Shown piece by piece: positions 56,503-63,660 of a stretch of DNA of 64,000 bases (position 1 is its first letter; every line of letters begins with the position of its first letter). The notes below the pieces were generated by a model. The model searched no databases. It had not been told where the DNA came from and was given only the letters and a program-made list of their open reading frames with translations. The position numbers and the translations under genes are program-made. This stretch comes from Pseudomonadota bacterium (GTDB lineage Bacteria; Pseudomonadota; Gammaproteobacteria; Burkholderiales; Burkholderiaceae_C), in the NCBI GenBank assembly GCA_023387335.1, contig JAEWIF010000052.1:124001-188000 (forward strand), written 5' to 3'.

Positions 56503-57411
56503 CTATCGAGTGCTGCGCAACGTAACGGCCGGCTGCTCATCCAGCGCGGCCATCAATCGTGCCAGCTTGTCGGGATTGCGCTGCACATGGATGCGCGCGA
56601 TCCGGTCACCGTCGAGGTCGAGCGACTGCGCGGACTCGAGGCGGCCATCGATGAAGCGCAGCAAGCCCCACTGGCCGTTGATGAGCGCGAGTTCCATCCG
56701 CACTTGCGCGCCGAAACGCAGGTGCGTCGCGTAGTAGAGCTGGGCGATGCGCTGTCCGCCGTGCAGCGGATGGCCGAAGCTGGGCACGCGCCCGCCGCCG
56801 TCGCCGACCAGTTCCGCGTCCTCGTCCAGCAGCGTCTTGAGCGCGCCGAAGTCGCCCTGCGTGGCGGCCGTCGCGAAACGGCTGAGCAGCTGGTGGTGCA
56901 CGTCGGGCGACACGCGCTGACGCGGCCGGCCTTCGCGCAATTGCTCCTTGGCGCGATGCACGAGCTGGCGGCAGGCGGCCTCGCTCTTGCCGGTGACCTG
57001 CGCGACCTCCGCGTAGCTGGCGTCGAACACCTCGCGCATCAGGAAGGCCGCGCGCGCTTCGGGCGCCAGCCGCTCGAGCAGCACGAGGAAGGCCACCGAG
57101 ATGTCGTCGGCCCGCTCCAGCACGTCCTGCGGCGTCGGCGGCGAATCGTCCAGCAGCGGCTCGGGCAGCCACAGGCCCGGATAGTTCTCGCGCCGCACCT
57201 TCGCGGCGCGCAGCCGGTCGAGCGCCAGGCGGCTGGTGGTGGTCACCAGCCAGGCTTCGGGGCTGTCCAGGTCGCGCGGGTGCTCGACCTCGTTCCAGCG
57301 CAACCAGGCGTCCTGCACCACCTCCTCGGCGTCGTGCACCGAACCGAGCATGCGATAGGCGATGCCCTGCAGCTTGCGCCGCGAGCCCTCGAACACCTGG
57401 GTTGCATCCAT
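56503..57411 (-). CDS. ECF41-type RNA polymerase sigma factor with C-terminal SnoaL-like domain
   Basis: 302 residues from the ATG that follows GAGGGC; a GTG 36 bp further up overlaps the previous stop and is the alternative. Sigma region 2 (VFEGSRRKLQGIAYRMLGSVHDAEEVVQDAWLRW) and region 4 (ASYAEVAQVTGKSEAACRQLVHRAKEQLRE) are present. All three ECF41 marks are visible: WLPEP (81-85) in the linker, DGGGR (204-208) and NPDKL (279-283) in the SnoaL-like tail that takes the place of an anti-sigma factor. It directs RNA polymerase to TGTCACA/CGTC promoters, both of which are found 0.8-0.9 kb upstream, including one for its own transcript. Confidence 0.93.
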   Translation of the reverse strand: MDATQVFEGSRRKLQGIAYRMLGSVHDAEEVVQDAWLRWNEVEHPRDLDSPEAWLVTTTSRLALDRLRAAKVRRENYPGLWLPEPLLDDSPPTPQDVLERADDISVAFLVLLERLAPEARAAFLMREVFDASYAEVAQVTGKSEAACRQLVHRAKEQLREGRPRQRVSPDVHHQLLSRFATAATQGDFGALKTLLDEDAELVGDGGGRVPSFGHPLHGGQRIAQLYYATHLRFGAQVRMELALINGQWGLLRFIDGRLESAQSLDLDGDRIARIHVQRNPDKLARLMAALDEQPAVTLRSTR

Positions 57412-57443
57412 CAAGAAGCCCTCGAGGGCGGGATTCTCGGCCC

Positions 57444-58190
57444 TCACGCGCGGCCGGACAACCAGTTCTCGAAGCGCGCGGCGCCCAGGCGCGCCTCGCC
57501 GGCCGGCACCAGCGTGCCGGGCTCGAGCACCGCGCCGAAGTACGGCGCCTTGGCGTCGCTCATCACCTCGCGCTTGTCGCCCTTGGCGCGCAGGAAGCGG
57601 CCGACCAGCTGGTCGAGCTGGAAGCGTTCCGGGCCCGCGATCTCCACCGTGCCGTTGACGGGCGGCGCCAGCGCGGCGTCGTGCACCGCCGCGGCCACGT
57701 CGTCCGAGGAGATCGGCTGCACCCAGGCGGGCGACAGATGCAGCACGGCGCCCTCGCCGGAGGCGCGCGCGATGCCGTCCACGAATTCGAAGAACTGGGT
57801 GGACTGCACGATCGTGTACGGGATGCCGCCGGCGCGCACCAGCTGTTCCTGCGCCTGCTTGGCGCGGAAGTAGCCGCTCTGCTGCAGCCGGTCGGTGCCG
57901 ACCACCGACAGCGCGACGTGGTGGCGCACGCCGGCCTTGCGCTCGGCGGCCAGCAGCTGGTTGCCCGACCGCTGGAAGAAGTCCATCACGGCGTCGTCCG
58001 CGAAGCTGGGCGAGTTGGCCACGTCGACCACCACGTCGGCGCCGGCCAGCGCGGCATCCAGGCCCTCGCCGGTGAGGGTGTTCACGCCCGTGTTGGGGGA
58101 GGCCGCGAAGGCCTGGTGGCCGCTGGCCTCCAGGCGCTGGACGAGCTTGGAACCGATCAGTCCGGTTCCGCCGATGACGACGATCTTCAT
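57444..58190 (-). CDS. NAD(P)-binding SDR-like oxidoreductase/epimerase of the ECF41 module
   Basis: 248 residues of the atypical SDR (NmrA/NAD(P)H-binding) kind. The cofactor site is KIVVIGGTGLIGSKLVQRLEASGH; ADVVVDVANSPSFADDAVMDFF and AGVRHHVALSVVGTDRLQQSGYFRAKQAQEQLVRAGGIPYTIVQSTQFFEF follow, where YFRAKQAQE takes the YxxxK-like place. QPISSDDVAAAV and AGPERFQLDQLVGRFL close the pattern. Oxidoreductases and epimerases of this sort are regular partners of ECF41 sigma factors; the sigma gene follows directly. The substrate is unknown. Transcription starts at the leftward ECF41 promoter about 50 bp upstream. Confidence 0.9.
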   Translation of the reverse strand: MKIVVIGGTGLIGSKLVQRLEASGHQAFAASPNTGVNTLTGEGLDAALAGADVVVDVANSPSFADDAVMDFFQRSGNQLLAAERKAGVRHHVALSVVGTDRLQQSGYFRAKQAQEQLVRAGGIPYTIVQSTQFFEFVDGIARASGEGAVLHLSPAWVQPISSDDVAAAVHDAALAPPVNGTVEIAGPERFQLDQLVGRFLRAKGDKREVMSDAKAPYFGAVLEPGTLVPAGEARLGAARFENWLSGRA

Positions 58191-58238
58191 GGGGTCTCTC
58201 CGTGGATCGGCAGGCGGGGTGCCTGCCACTCCACCCAA

Positions 58239-58264
58239 GACGGCCGGCGCGGCGTCCTGTGACA
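58239..58264 (-). promoter_or_regulatory. ECF41-type promoter, leftward (SDR-sigma transcript)
   Basis: On the minus strand TGTCACA is followed after 15 bases by CGTC, the -35/-10 pair recalled for ECF41 sigma factors. It ends 48 bp before the SDR start, so the sigma factor should drive its own operon. Confidence 0.75.
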
Positions 58265-58306
58265 GGCCGGGCACCGCAACCGACGAACGGTCGGATCGTC
58301 GATCGC

Positions 58307-58333
58307 TGTCACAACGCGAGGGGGTCGGCCGTC
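58307..58333 (+). promoter_or_regulatory. ECF41-type promoter, rightward (AhpD-like gene)
   Basis: TGTCACA, 16 bases, CGTC on the plus strand, ending 54 bp before the start of the carboxymuconolactone decarboxylase-family gene. It mirrors the leftward copy, giving one divergent ECF41-controlled unit. Confidence 0.8.
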
Positions 58334-58387
58334 TGGCAGGCAGGAGCAGGAAGGCCCTGCTCTGCCTCAGACGAAAGGAAACCCAAG

Positions 58388-58852
58388 ATGTCCCATGGTC
58401 CCCGCCTCGACTACCACGCCCTCGATCCCAAGAGCACGCGCGCCCTCTCCCAGCTGTCCTACGCGGCCGGCACCGGCCTGGACCGCAAGCTGCACGAGAT
58501 GGTCAACCTGCGCATCAGCCAGATCAACGGCTGCGCCTTCTGCATCGACATGCACTGGGCCGACCTGGTGAAGCAGGGAGTGGAGCCGCGCGAGATCAAC
58601 GCCGTGGCCGGCTGGCGCGAGGCGCCCCGGTTCTTCGGCGACCGCGAGCGCGCCGCCTTCGGCTGGGCCGAAGCGGTGAACGCGATCCCGCACCGCTCGC
58701 CCAGCGACGAGGAATTCGAAGCGATGAAGCGCCACTTCAGCGACGCCCAGATCGCGAGCCTCACCTATGCCGTCGGCGCCATCCGGTCGTGGAACATGCT
58801 CAACGCGAGCTTCCACATGCCGATGCCGGAAACGCCGTACGCGGTGGGCTGA
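58388..58852 (+). CDS. Carboxymuconolactone decarboxylase/AhpD-family protein of the ECF41 module
   Basis: 154 residues. The AhpD-like core is KLHEMVNLRISQINGCAFCIDMHWADLVKQGV with the redox pair Cys49 and Cys52 and His56 in the C-x2-C-x3-H motif, followed by the helices INAVAGWREAPRFFGDRERAAFGWAEAV. AhpD-like proteins with this motif act as thiol peroxidase-type enzymes. This gene is the usual "C" in the COE (carboxymuconolactone decarboxylase, oxidoreductase, epimerase) partners of ECF41 sigma factors, and a matching promoter lies in front, so it is the probable main target. AAGGAAACCCAAG precedes the ATG. Confidence 0.92.
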   Translation: MSHGPRLDYHALDPKSTRALSQLSYAAGTGLDRKLHEMVNLRISQINGCAFCIDMHWADLVKQGVEPREINAVAGWREAPRFFGDRERAAFGWAEAVNAIPHRSPSDEEFEAMKRHFSDAQIASLTYAVGAIRSWNMLNASFHMPMPETPYAVG

Positions 58853-58861
58853 GGCCGATGC

Positions 58862-59134
58862 TCAGCGCCGGACCGGCGGGCGCCTCGGTGCTCCGCCCGC
58901 GTCCGGCCGGCGCTCGGGCAGGTGGCGGAACATGATGCGACCCTTGGTCAGGTCGTAAGGCGACATTTCGAGCGTCACGTCATCGCCGGCAATGATGCGG
59001 ATGCGGTGCTTCTTCATCTTGCCGCCGGTGTAGGCCACGAGTTCGTGGCCGTTGGTGAGCACGACCCGGCAACGCGAGTCGGGCAGGATTTCGGCCACGC
59101 GGCCGCGCATTTCGATCAGGTCTTCTTTCGCCAT
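58862..59134 (-). CDS. infA: Translation initiation factor IF-1 with C-terminal extension
   Basis: 90 residues against the usual 72. The OB-fold is complete: MAKEDLIEMRGRVAEILPDSRCRVVLTNGHELVAYTGGKMKKHRIRIIAGDDVTLEMSPYDLTKGRIMFR, including the RIRI and GDxV-x-x-E-x-S-P-Y-D-L strands typical of IF-1. About 18 extra residues rich in Arg, Pro and Gly follow. GGAGG stands 5 bases before the ATG. It helps place initiator tRNA on the 30S subunit. It is outside any ribosomal protein operon and read after an RRM protein, which suggests a second, stress- or cold-related copy rather than the main one. Confidence 0.92.
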   Translation of the reverse strand: MAKEDLIEMRGRVAEILPDSRCRVVLTNGHELVAYTGGKMKKHRIRIIAGDDVTLEMSPYDLTKGRIMFRHLPERRPDAGGAPRRPPVRR

Positions 59135-59176
59135 CGGAGTCCTCCCGCATGCCGTGGCATGCATGGCGTCTGCACG

Positions 59177-59196
59177 CCGCCGCCTCGAGGCGGCGG
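59177..59196. terminator. Perfect palindromic hairpin between RRM and IF-1 genes
   Basis: CCGCCGCC-TCGA-GGCGGCGG, 8-bp arms around a TCGA loop, 38 bp past the stop of the RRM gene, which lies on the minus strand. A second perfect inverted repeat (GCATGCC-GT-GGCATGC, 59147-59162) lies between it and IF-1. They may terminate or attenuate reading from the RRM gene into IF-1. Confidence 0.5.
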
Positions 59197-59233
59197 GCCG
59201 GAAAGAGGCGGCACCCGCGGGCGCCGCGTGTGG

Positions 59234-59521
59234 TCAGTAGCCGCGCGAGCCGCCGAAGCGGGGGGTGCGCGGCTCCATCGGACGGGCTTCGTTGACCACG
59301 AGTCCGCGGCCGCCGAGCTGGTGTCCGTTCATGCCCTCGATGGCGGCCTTGGCCTCGGCGTCCGTGGACATCTCGACGAAACCGAAGCCCTTGGAGCGGC
59401 CGCTGTCGCGGTCCATGACGATCTTGGCGCTCTGCACGGCGCCGAAGGCGCTGAACGCCTGCTCCATGTCGCTGTCGCTGAAGGTATAGGGCAGGTTGCC
59501 CACGTAGAGTTTGTTGCCCAT
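59234..59521 (-). CDS. Small RNA-binding protein with a single RRM (glycine-rich/cold-inducible type)
   Basis: 95 residues, one RNA recognition motif. RNP2 is KLYVGNLPY and RNP1 is SKGFGFVEM, with EQAFSAFGAV, AKIVMDRDSGRSKG and AEAKAAIEGMNGHQLGGRGLVVNEARP completing the fold. A short tail (EPRTPRFGGSRGY) is the reduced Gly/Arg end of cyanobacterial- and plant-type Rbp proteins. It binds single-stranded RNA in the cytosol and such genes are often cold-induced. The next gene downstream on the strand is IF-1, so both may serve translation under cold or stress. Confidence 0.93.
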   Translation of the reverse strand: MGNKLYVGNLPYTFSDSDMEQAFSAFGAVQSAKIVMDRDSGRSKGFGFVEMSTDAEAKAAIEGMNGHQLGGRGLVVNEARPMEPRTPRFGGSRGY

Positions 59522-59703
59522 TCGGACTCCATGAGAAAGGAAGGATCCACGATGGAGCCGGGATGCAATCACAAACTCATGGGGTCGGGTTCGGGAAGGC
59601 GAGCTGACTGGTCACCGCAGGAGGGGTGCCCCGCCAAGCGGGGGACCGACATTATGCTCCTCCCGCAGGCGCGGCAGGAAAGGGGTCCGTGTAAAGCCCG
59701 CCC
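59522..59703. promoter_or_regulatory. Intergenic region between MarR regulator and RRM gene
   Basis: 182 bp with no gene. It includes a small hairpin CCCCGC-CAA-GCGGGG (59629-59643) about 60 bases past the MarR stop, and on the minus strand a CATAAT that could be a -10 box for the RRM transcript. The remaining sequence forms the RRM 5' leader; a cold-responsive leader is possible but not visible by eye. Confidence 0.35.
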
Positions 59704-60216
59704 CTAGGAAAGGGTTCCGCCCTCGCCGGCCAGCATCGCCCTCGCCTCTTCGGTCAGGGCCTCGACCGCCTCGCTGAACGCCTGGTAGCGGCCTTCCCCC
59801 AGCCGCTCGCGCAGGCGCCGCTCGCGGGCCAGCGAATCCGGCACCCCGCGGCGCAGCATCTCGGTGGCGGCGGGCGTGAGCGACAGCACCTGCTTGCGGC
59901 GGTCCTTGCCGTCGCTGCCCTGCTTCAGGAGGCCCAGCTCGGCCAGCTCGAACGCGACGCGGCTGACCTGGCTGTGGTCGAAGCTGGCCAGCCGCGCCAC
60001 CTCGCCCGAGGTCGACGGGCCGAGCCGGTTGACGATCACCAGCACGCGCCACTGGCGGCTGGTCAGCCCCAGGGTCTCGCGCACCGACGCGTCCACCAGC
60101 CGCGACAGCAGCTGCGACAGCACCTGCACGCGGAAGGTGATCAGCGCCTCCGGCGCGTGCCCCTTCACCTGGGCCAGCGTGGCGGTCTTTTTGTTTGCGG
60201 ATGCAATGGTTGCCAT
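59704..60216 (-). CDS. MarR-family transcriptional regulator
   Basis: 170 residues. The winged helix is in LGLTSRQWRVLVIVNRLGPSTSGEVARLASFDHSQVSRVAFELAELGLLKQGSDGKDRRKQVLSLTPAATEML, where DxRRKQ is the conserved wing. An N-terminal helix (~20-50) and a C-terminal helix pair (RERRLRERLGEGRYQAFSEAVEALTEEARAML) make the dimer interface. The gene is divergent from a Bug receptor/CoA-transferase/lyase operon with only 46 bp between the starts, so it almost certainly represses both directions and responds to a substrate of that operon. Confidence 0.9.
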   Translation of the reverse strand: MATIASANKKTATLAQVKGHAPEALITFRVQVLSQLLSRLVDASVRETLGLTSRQWRVLVIVNRLGPSTSGEVARLASFDHSQVSRVAFELAELGLLKQGSDGKDRRKQVLSLTPAATEMLRRGVPDSLARERRLRERLGEGRYQAFSEAVEALTEEARAMLAGEGGTLS

Positions 60217-60262
60217 AGCACGGATTATCTTGGTATGCTGCGCGTCGAACAGGAGACAAGCG

Positions 60263-61234
60263 ATGCATTTTGCAACCCGCCGCCGCGCCATCGTCGCGGC
60301 CCTCGCCACCGCGCTGGCCTCGACCTTCGCTTTCGCGGCCGACTTCCCGGCCAGGCCGGTCACGCTGGTGGTGCCGCAGGGCCCCGGCTCCGGCAGCGAC
60401 GTGGTGGCCCGCCTGCTCGGCGTCCACCTGGGCCACGCGCTGGACCAGTCGGTGGTGATCGAGAACCGCACCGGCGGCGGCGGCATCATCGCCCACCAGT
60501 CGGTGATGCGCGCCCCGCCCGACGGCTACACGCTGCTCTTCACCTCCACCGCCCAGCTGCTGGTGGTGCCCGCGATCAATGCCTCGGCCCGCTACTCGCT
60601 GGACGACTTCGTGCCGGTGGCGCCGGTGCTGCGCGCGCCGTTCGCGGTGCTGGTGGCGAACACGCCCAATGCGCCGAAGACGCTCAAGGACCTGGTCGAG
60701 CAGCTGCGCACCCAGCCGTCGGCCTACGCGTCCGCCGGCACCGGCACGATGACGCACCTGGGCTCCGAGATCTTCCTGCGTCGCGCGGGCGTGAAGGCCA
60801 CCCACGTTCCCTACAAGGGCAGCGGCGCGGCGCTCACGGACCTCATGAGCGGCCAGGTGCTTTTCGCCACCGATTCGCTGACCGCCTCGCTGACGCACGT
60901 GCGCTCGGGCCGCCTGCGCGTGCTGGCCGTCACCGGCGACAAGCGCGAAGCCTCCCTGCCCGACGTGCCCACGCTGGCCGAGGCCGGCCTGCCGGGCGAT
61001 CCGATCGCGGTGATCGGCGGCATCTTCGCGCCCAAGGGCGTGCCGCGCGAGGTGGCGCAGCGCATCGAGAAGGCGGTGGACGAAGCGCTGCGCAACCCCG
61101 AGGTGGTCTCGCGCTTCGCCGCCATGGAAACCGGCCTGCTGCGCGTGTCCAACGACGCGTTCCTCGCCCAGCTGCGCAAGGAAGCGCCGGGCTGGCAGGC
61201 GCTGGTCAAGCAGCTCGAGCTGAAGGCGGACTGA
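60263..61234 (+). CDS. Bug-family (TctC-type) periplasmic solute receptor
   Basis: 323 residues, signal peptide ending FAFA near residue 25. Bug hallmarks: FPARPVTLVVPQGPGSGSDVVARLLG, VVIENRTGGGGIIAHQSVMRAPPDGYTLLFTS, HVPYKGSGAALTDLMSGQV, SLPDVPTLAEAGLPG and FAPKGVPREVAQRIEKAVDEAL. An AGGAG site precedes the ATG. It heads an operon with a CoA-transferase and a CitE-like lyase, so the ligand is probably a short dicarboxylic acid whose CoA ester is then cleaved. No permease genes are nearby. Confidence 0.92.
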   Translation: MHFATRRRAIVAALATALASTFAFAADFPARPVTLVVPQGPGSGSDVVARLLGVHLGHALDQSVVIENRTGGGGIIAHQSVMRAPPDGYTLLFTSTAQLLVVPAINASARYSLDDFVPVAPVLRAPFAVLVANTPNAPKTLKDLVEQLRTQPSAYASAGTGTMTHLGSEIFLRRAGVKATHVPYKGSGAALTDLMSGQVLFATDSLTASLTHVRSGRLRVLAVTGDKREASLPDVPTLAEAGLPGDPIAVIGGIFAPKGVPREVAQRIEKAVDEALRNPEVVSRFAAMETGLLRVSNDAFLAQLRKEAPGWQALVKQLELKAD

Positions 61235-61238
61235 GCGC

Positions 61239-62462
61239 ATGGCCGAACAGGACCTGCCGCGCGTCGCCCTGCAGCCGCAGGCGCGCGGCCCGCTGGAAGG
61301 CGTTCGCGTCGTCGACCTGTCGCGCCTGGTGGCGGGCAACATGCTGTCGATGCAGCTGGCCGACTTCGGCGCCGACGTGGTGAAGCTGGAGTCGCCCGCC
61401 GGCGGCGACACGCTGCGCCAGTGGCAGGGCGAGGACGGCGAGGGGCAGCCCTTCGACGGCTGGTGGCGGGTGTACGGCCGCAACAAGCGCAGCCTGGCGC
61501 TGGACCTGCGCGATCCGCAGGCCATGGCGCTGCTGCGGCAGCTGCTGTCGACCGCCCACGTGCTGATCGAGAGCTTCCGCCCCGGCACGCTCGAGGCGAT
61601 GGGACTGGCGCCCGGGTCGCTGCACGAGGCCAACCCGAAGCTGGTCGTCGTGCGCCTCTCGGGCTGGGGCCAGAGCGGGCCGTACCGCACCCTGCCCGGC
61701 TTCGGCAGCCTGGTCGAAGGCTTCTCGGGTTTCGCGCACAAGCACTCCGAAAGCGGACGCCCCGGCCTTCCCAACATGGCGCTCGCCGACATGGTCGCGG
61801 GCCTCACCGGCGCTTACGCCACGATGGCCGCGCTGCGCGAGGTGGAAGTGCGCGGCGGCAAGGGCCAGGTGGTCGACCTGTCGCTGCTGGAACCGATGCT
61901 GGCCATCATGGGCCCCGACGTCACGCTGCATGCGGCCGGCGGCCCCGAGCCCGAACCCGGCCTCAAGATCGCTTCGCCGCGCGGCGTCTACCGCTGCCGC
62001 GACGGCGGCTGGGTGGCGCTGTCCGGCTCGACCGATGCGATGTCGCGCCGCGTTCTGGAGACCATCGGCCGGCCGGAGCTGGTGAACGATGCGCGCTTCA
62101 TCACCAACGCGGCCCGGCTCGCCCACGACGGCGAACTGGACGCGCTGATCGGCGACTTCATCGCCGCCCGCGACCAGGCGGAGTGCCTGGCCCTCTTCCG
62201 CGCCAAGGGCGTGACGGTGGGACCGATCCACGACTCGGCGCGGCTGCTGCGCGACGAGCACGTGCGCGAGCGCGGCTGCTATGTCGAGGTGGAAGGGACC
62301 GTGATGCACCACGTCACGCCGCGGCTGTCGGACACGCCGGGGGCCGTGCGGCGCACCGCACCGGCGCTCGGCCAGCACACCGCGGAACTGCTCGCCGAGC
62401 TCGGCCTCACCGAAGGCGACCTCCAGCCGCTGCTGCAGCGAGGGGCCGCGCGATGCGCATGA
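61239..62462 (+). CDS. Family III CoA-transferase (CaiB/BaiF)
   Basis: 407 residues. It opens GPLEGVRVVDLSRLVAGNMLSMQLADFGADVVKLESPAGGDTLR, then WWRVYGRNKRSLALDLRDPQA, LIESFRPGTLEAMGLAPGSL, RLSGWGQSGPYR, and LPNMALADMVAGLTGAYATMAALREVEVRGGKGQVVDLSLLE, where the Asp of LADM is the acyl-anhydride nucleophile. It moves CoA from a donor thioester to a carboxylic acid. Its place between a Bug receptor (4 bp upstream) and an HpcH/CitE lyase (overlapping) suggests activation of a dicarboxylate such as itaconate, citramalate or malate for cleavage. Confidence 0.92.
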   Translation: MAEQDLPRVALQPQARGPLEGVRVVDLSRLVAGNMLSMQLADFGADVVKLESPAGGDTLRQWQGEDGEGQPFDGWWRVYGRNKRSLALDLRDPQAMALLRQLLSTAHVLIESFRPGTLEAMGLAPGSLHEANPKLVVVRLSGWGQSGPYRTLPGFGSLVEGFSGFAHKHSESGRPGLPNMALADMVAGLTGAYATMAALREVEVRGGKGQVVDLSLLEPMLAIMGPDVTLHAAGGPEPEPGLKIASPRGVYRCRDGGWVALSGSTDAMSRRVLETIGRPELVNDARFITNAARLAHDGELDALIGDFIAARDQAECLALFRAKGVTVGPIHDSARLLRDEHVRERGCYVEVEGTVMHHVTPRLSDTPGAVRRTAPALGQHTAELLAELGLTEGDLQPLLQRGAARCA

Positions 62463-63295
62463 ACGGTTGGCGATCGCTCCTCTTCGTGCCCGCCACTTCG
62501 CCGCAGCTGCTGGCCAAGGCGGCGCGCAGCGGCGCCGACGCGGTCATCGTGGACCTGGAGGATTCCGTCGCACCGGAGCGCAAGCCGGAAGCCCGCCGTC
62601 TCGCGCATGAGGCGATCTCCGCCGGCGGCAACGAAATCCCCCTGCTGCTGCGGGTGAACTCGCAGCCCGGATGGCTGCCGGAGGACCTGGCGCAAGCGCC
62701 GCTGGATCGCCTCCAGGGCGTGATGCTGCCCAAGGTGGAATCGGCGCGGCAGGTGATCGACGTCCAGGAAACGCTGACGCGCCTCGGCGCGCCGAAGCTG
62801 CCGATCGCCGTGCTCATCGAGACCGCGCGCGGGGTGCTGAACGCCGAACGCATCGCCGCCGCCGGCCCGAACGTGGCCGCATTGGGCTTCGGCGCCGAGG
62901 ACTACGCCTCCGAGATGGGCGTGGCGCCGCAACCGCCTTCGCTGCTCTGGCCGGCGCAGCAGGTCGCCACCTGCGCCCGCGCCTTCGGACAGGCCTGCTG
63001 GGGACTGCCGGGCAGCATCGCGGAGATCGCCGACATGGAAGCGTTCGGCTCGCTCGTCTCGCAGGCACGCGCCGCGGGATTCACGGGCACCGTGTGCATC
63101 CACCCGAAGCAGGTGGCCGTGGCCAACCAGGGCTTCGGGCCCTCGGCCGCGGAACTCGAATGGGCGCGCAAGGTCGTGGCCGCCGACGATGACGCGCAGC
63201 GCCGCGGACTCGGCGCGGTCCAGCTGGACGGCCGGATGATCGACCGGCCGATCGTGGAACGCGCGCGGCGCTGGCTCCGGCTCGCGACGCGCTGA
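62453..63295 (+). CDS. HpcH/HpaI aldolase/citrate-lyase-family enzyme (CitE-like)
   Basis: 280 residues from an ATG inside the end of the CoA-transferase gene (10-bp overlap). A second ATG 6 bp later is equally possible. The TIM-barrel motifs are WRSLLFVPATSPQLLAKAARSGADAVIVDLEDSVAPERKPEAR, LLLRVNS, GVMLPKVESARQV, VLIETARGVLNAERIAA, LGFGAEDYASEMG and GTVCIHPKQVAVAN; E and D residues of VESA/LGFGAEDY bind Mg. It likely cleaves a hydroxyacyl-CoA such as malyl- or citramalyl-CoA, giving acetyl-CoA plus an oxo acid (glyoxylate or pyruvate). Confidence 0.92.
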   Translation: MRMNGWRSLLFVPATSPQLLAKAARSGADAVIVDLEDSVAPERKPEARRLAHEAISAGGNEIPLLLRVNSQPGWLPEDLAQAPLDRLQGVMLPKVESARQVIDVQETLTRLGAPKLPIAVLIETARGVLNAERIAAAGPNVAALGFGAEDYASEMGVAPQPPSLLWPAQQVATCARAFGQACWGLPGSIAEIADMEAFGSLVSQARAAGFTGTVCIHPKQVAVANQGFGPSAAELEWARKVVAADDDAQRRGLGAVQLDGRMIDRPIVERARRWLRLATR

Positions 63296-63309
63296 CGGGA
63301 GGGCATGCC

Positions 63310-63660
63310 GTGGGCTTCGCGTCGCAGAACATCCGCAGCGAGTGGTCGCAGCACGACACCCACTGCGCCGTTCAGGTCAGCGGCGCCCCTGCCCTCCACG
63401 AGTTCTTCTCGTTCCTCTCCTGGCTGTCGGTCCAGACCGAGGGCTGGTCGGTGCGCCGGCTGCTGCTGGACCTGCGCGGCGTGCAGTCGATGCACGATCC
63501 GCAGGACCAGCTGCTGGCCGGCAATGCCGTCGGGCTCGCGCTGCGCCACGTGGACAAGGTCGCCGCGATCGTCCCCGGCCATGTGGACCCCGGCCAGGAC
63601 GACTGCGATTCGATGTTCACCGACGAGCGCGGCGCCCTGGACTGGCTGCTGGAGGACTGA
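63310..63660 (+). CDS. Small protein of unknown function, STAS/SpoIIAA-like
   Basis: 116 residues from a GTG with GGAGG 8 bases upstream. It reads as one small alpha/beta domain: HDTHCAVQVSGAPALHEFFSFLSWLS, WSVRRLLLDLRGVQSMHDPQDQLLAGNAVGLALRHVDKVAAIVP, ending DERGALDWLLED. The strand-helix order, RLLLDLRGV followed by a helix and KVAAIVP, together with a final D/E-A-L-x-W-L-L helix, resembles the SpoIIAA-like (STAS-related) proteins, but similarity is weak. It follows the lyase gene by 14 bp, and its end runs 44 bp into the 3' end of the convergent nicotinate phosphoribosyltransferase gene. Confidence 0.65.
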   Translation: MGFASQNIRSEWSQHDTHCAVQVSGAPALHEFFSFLSWLSVQTEGWSVRRLLLDLRGVQSMHDPQDQLLAGNAVGLALRHVDKVAAIVPGHVDPGQDDCDSMFTDERGALDWLLED

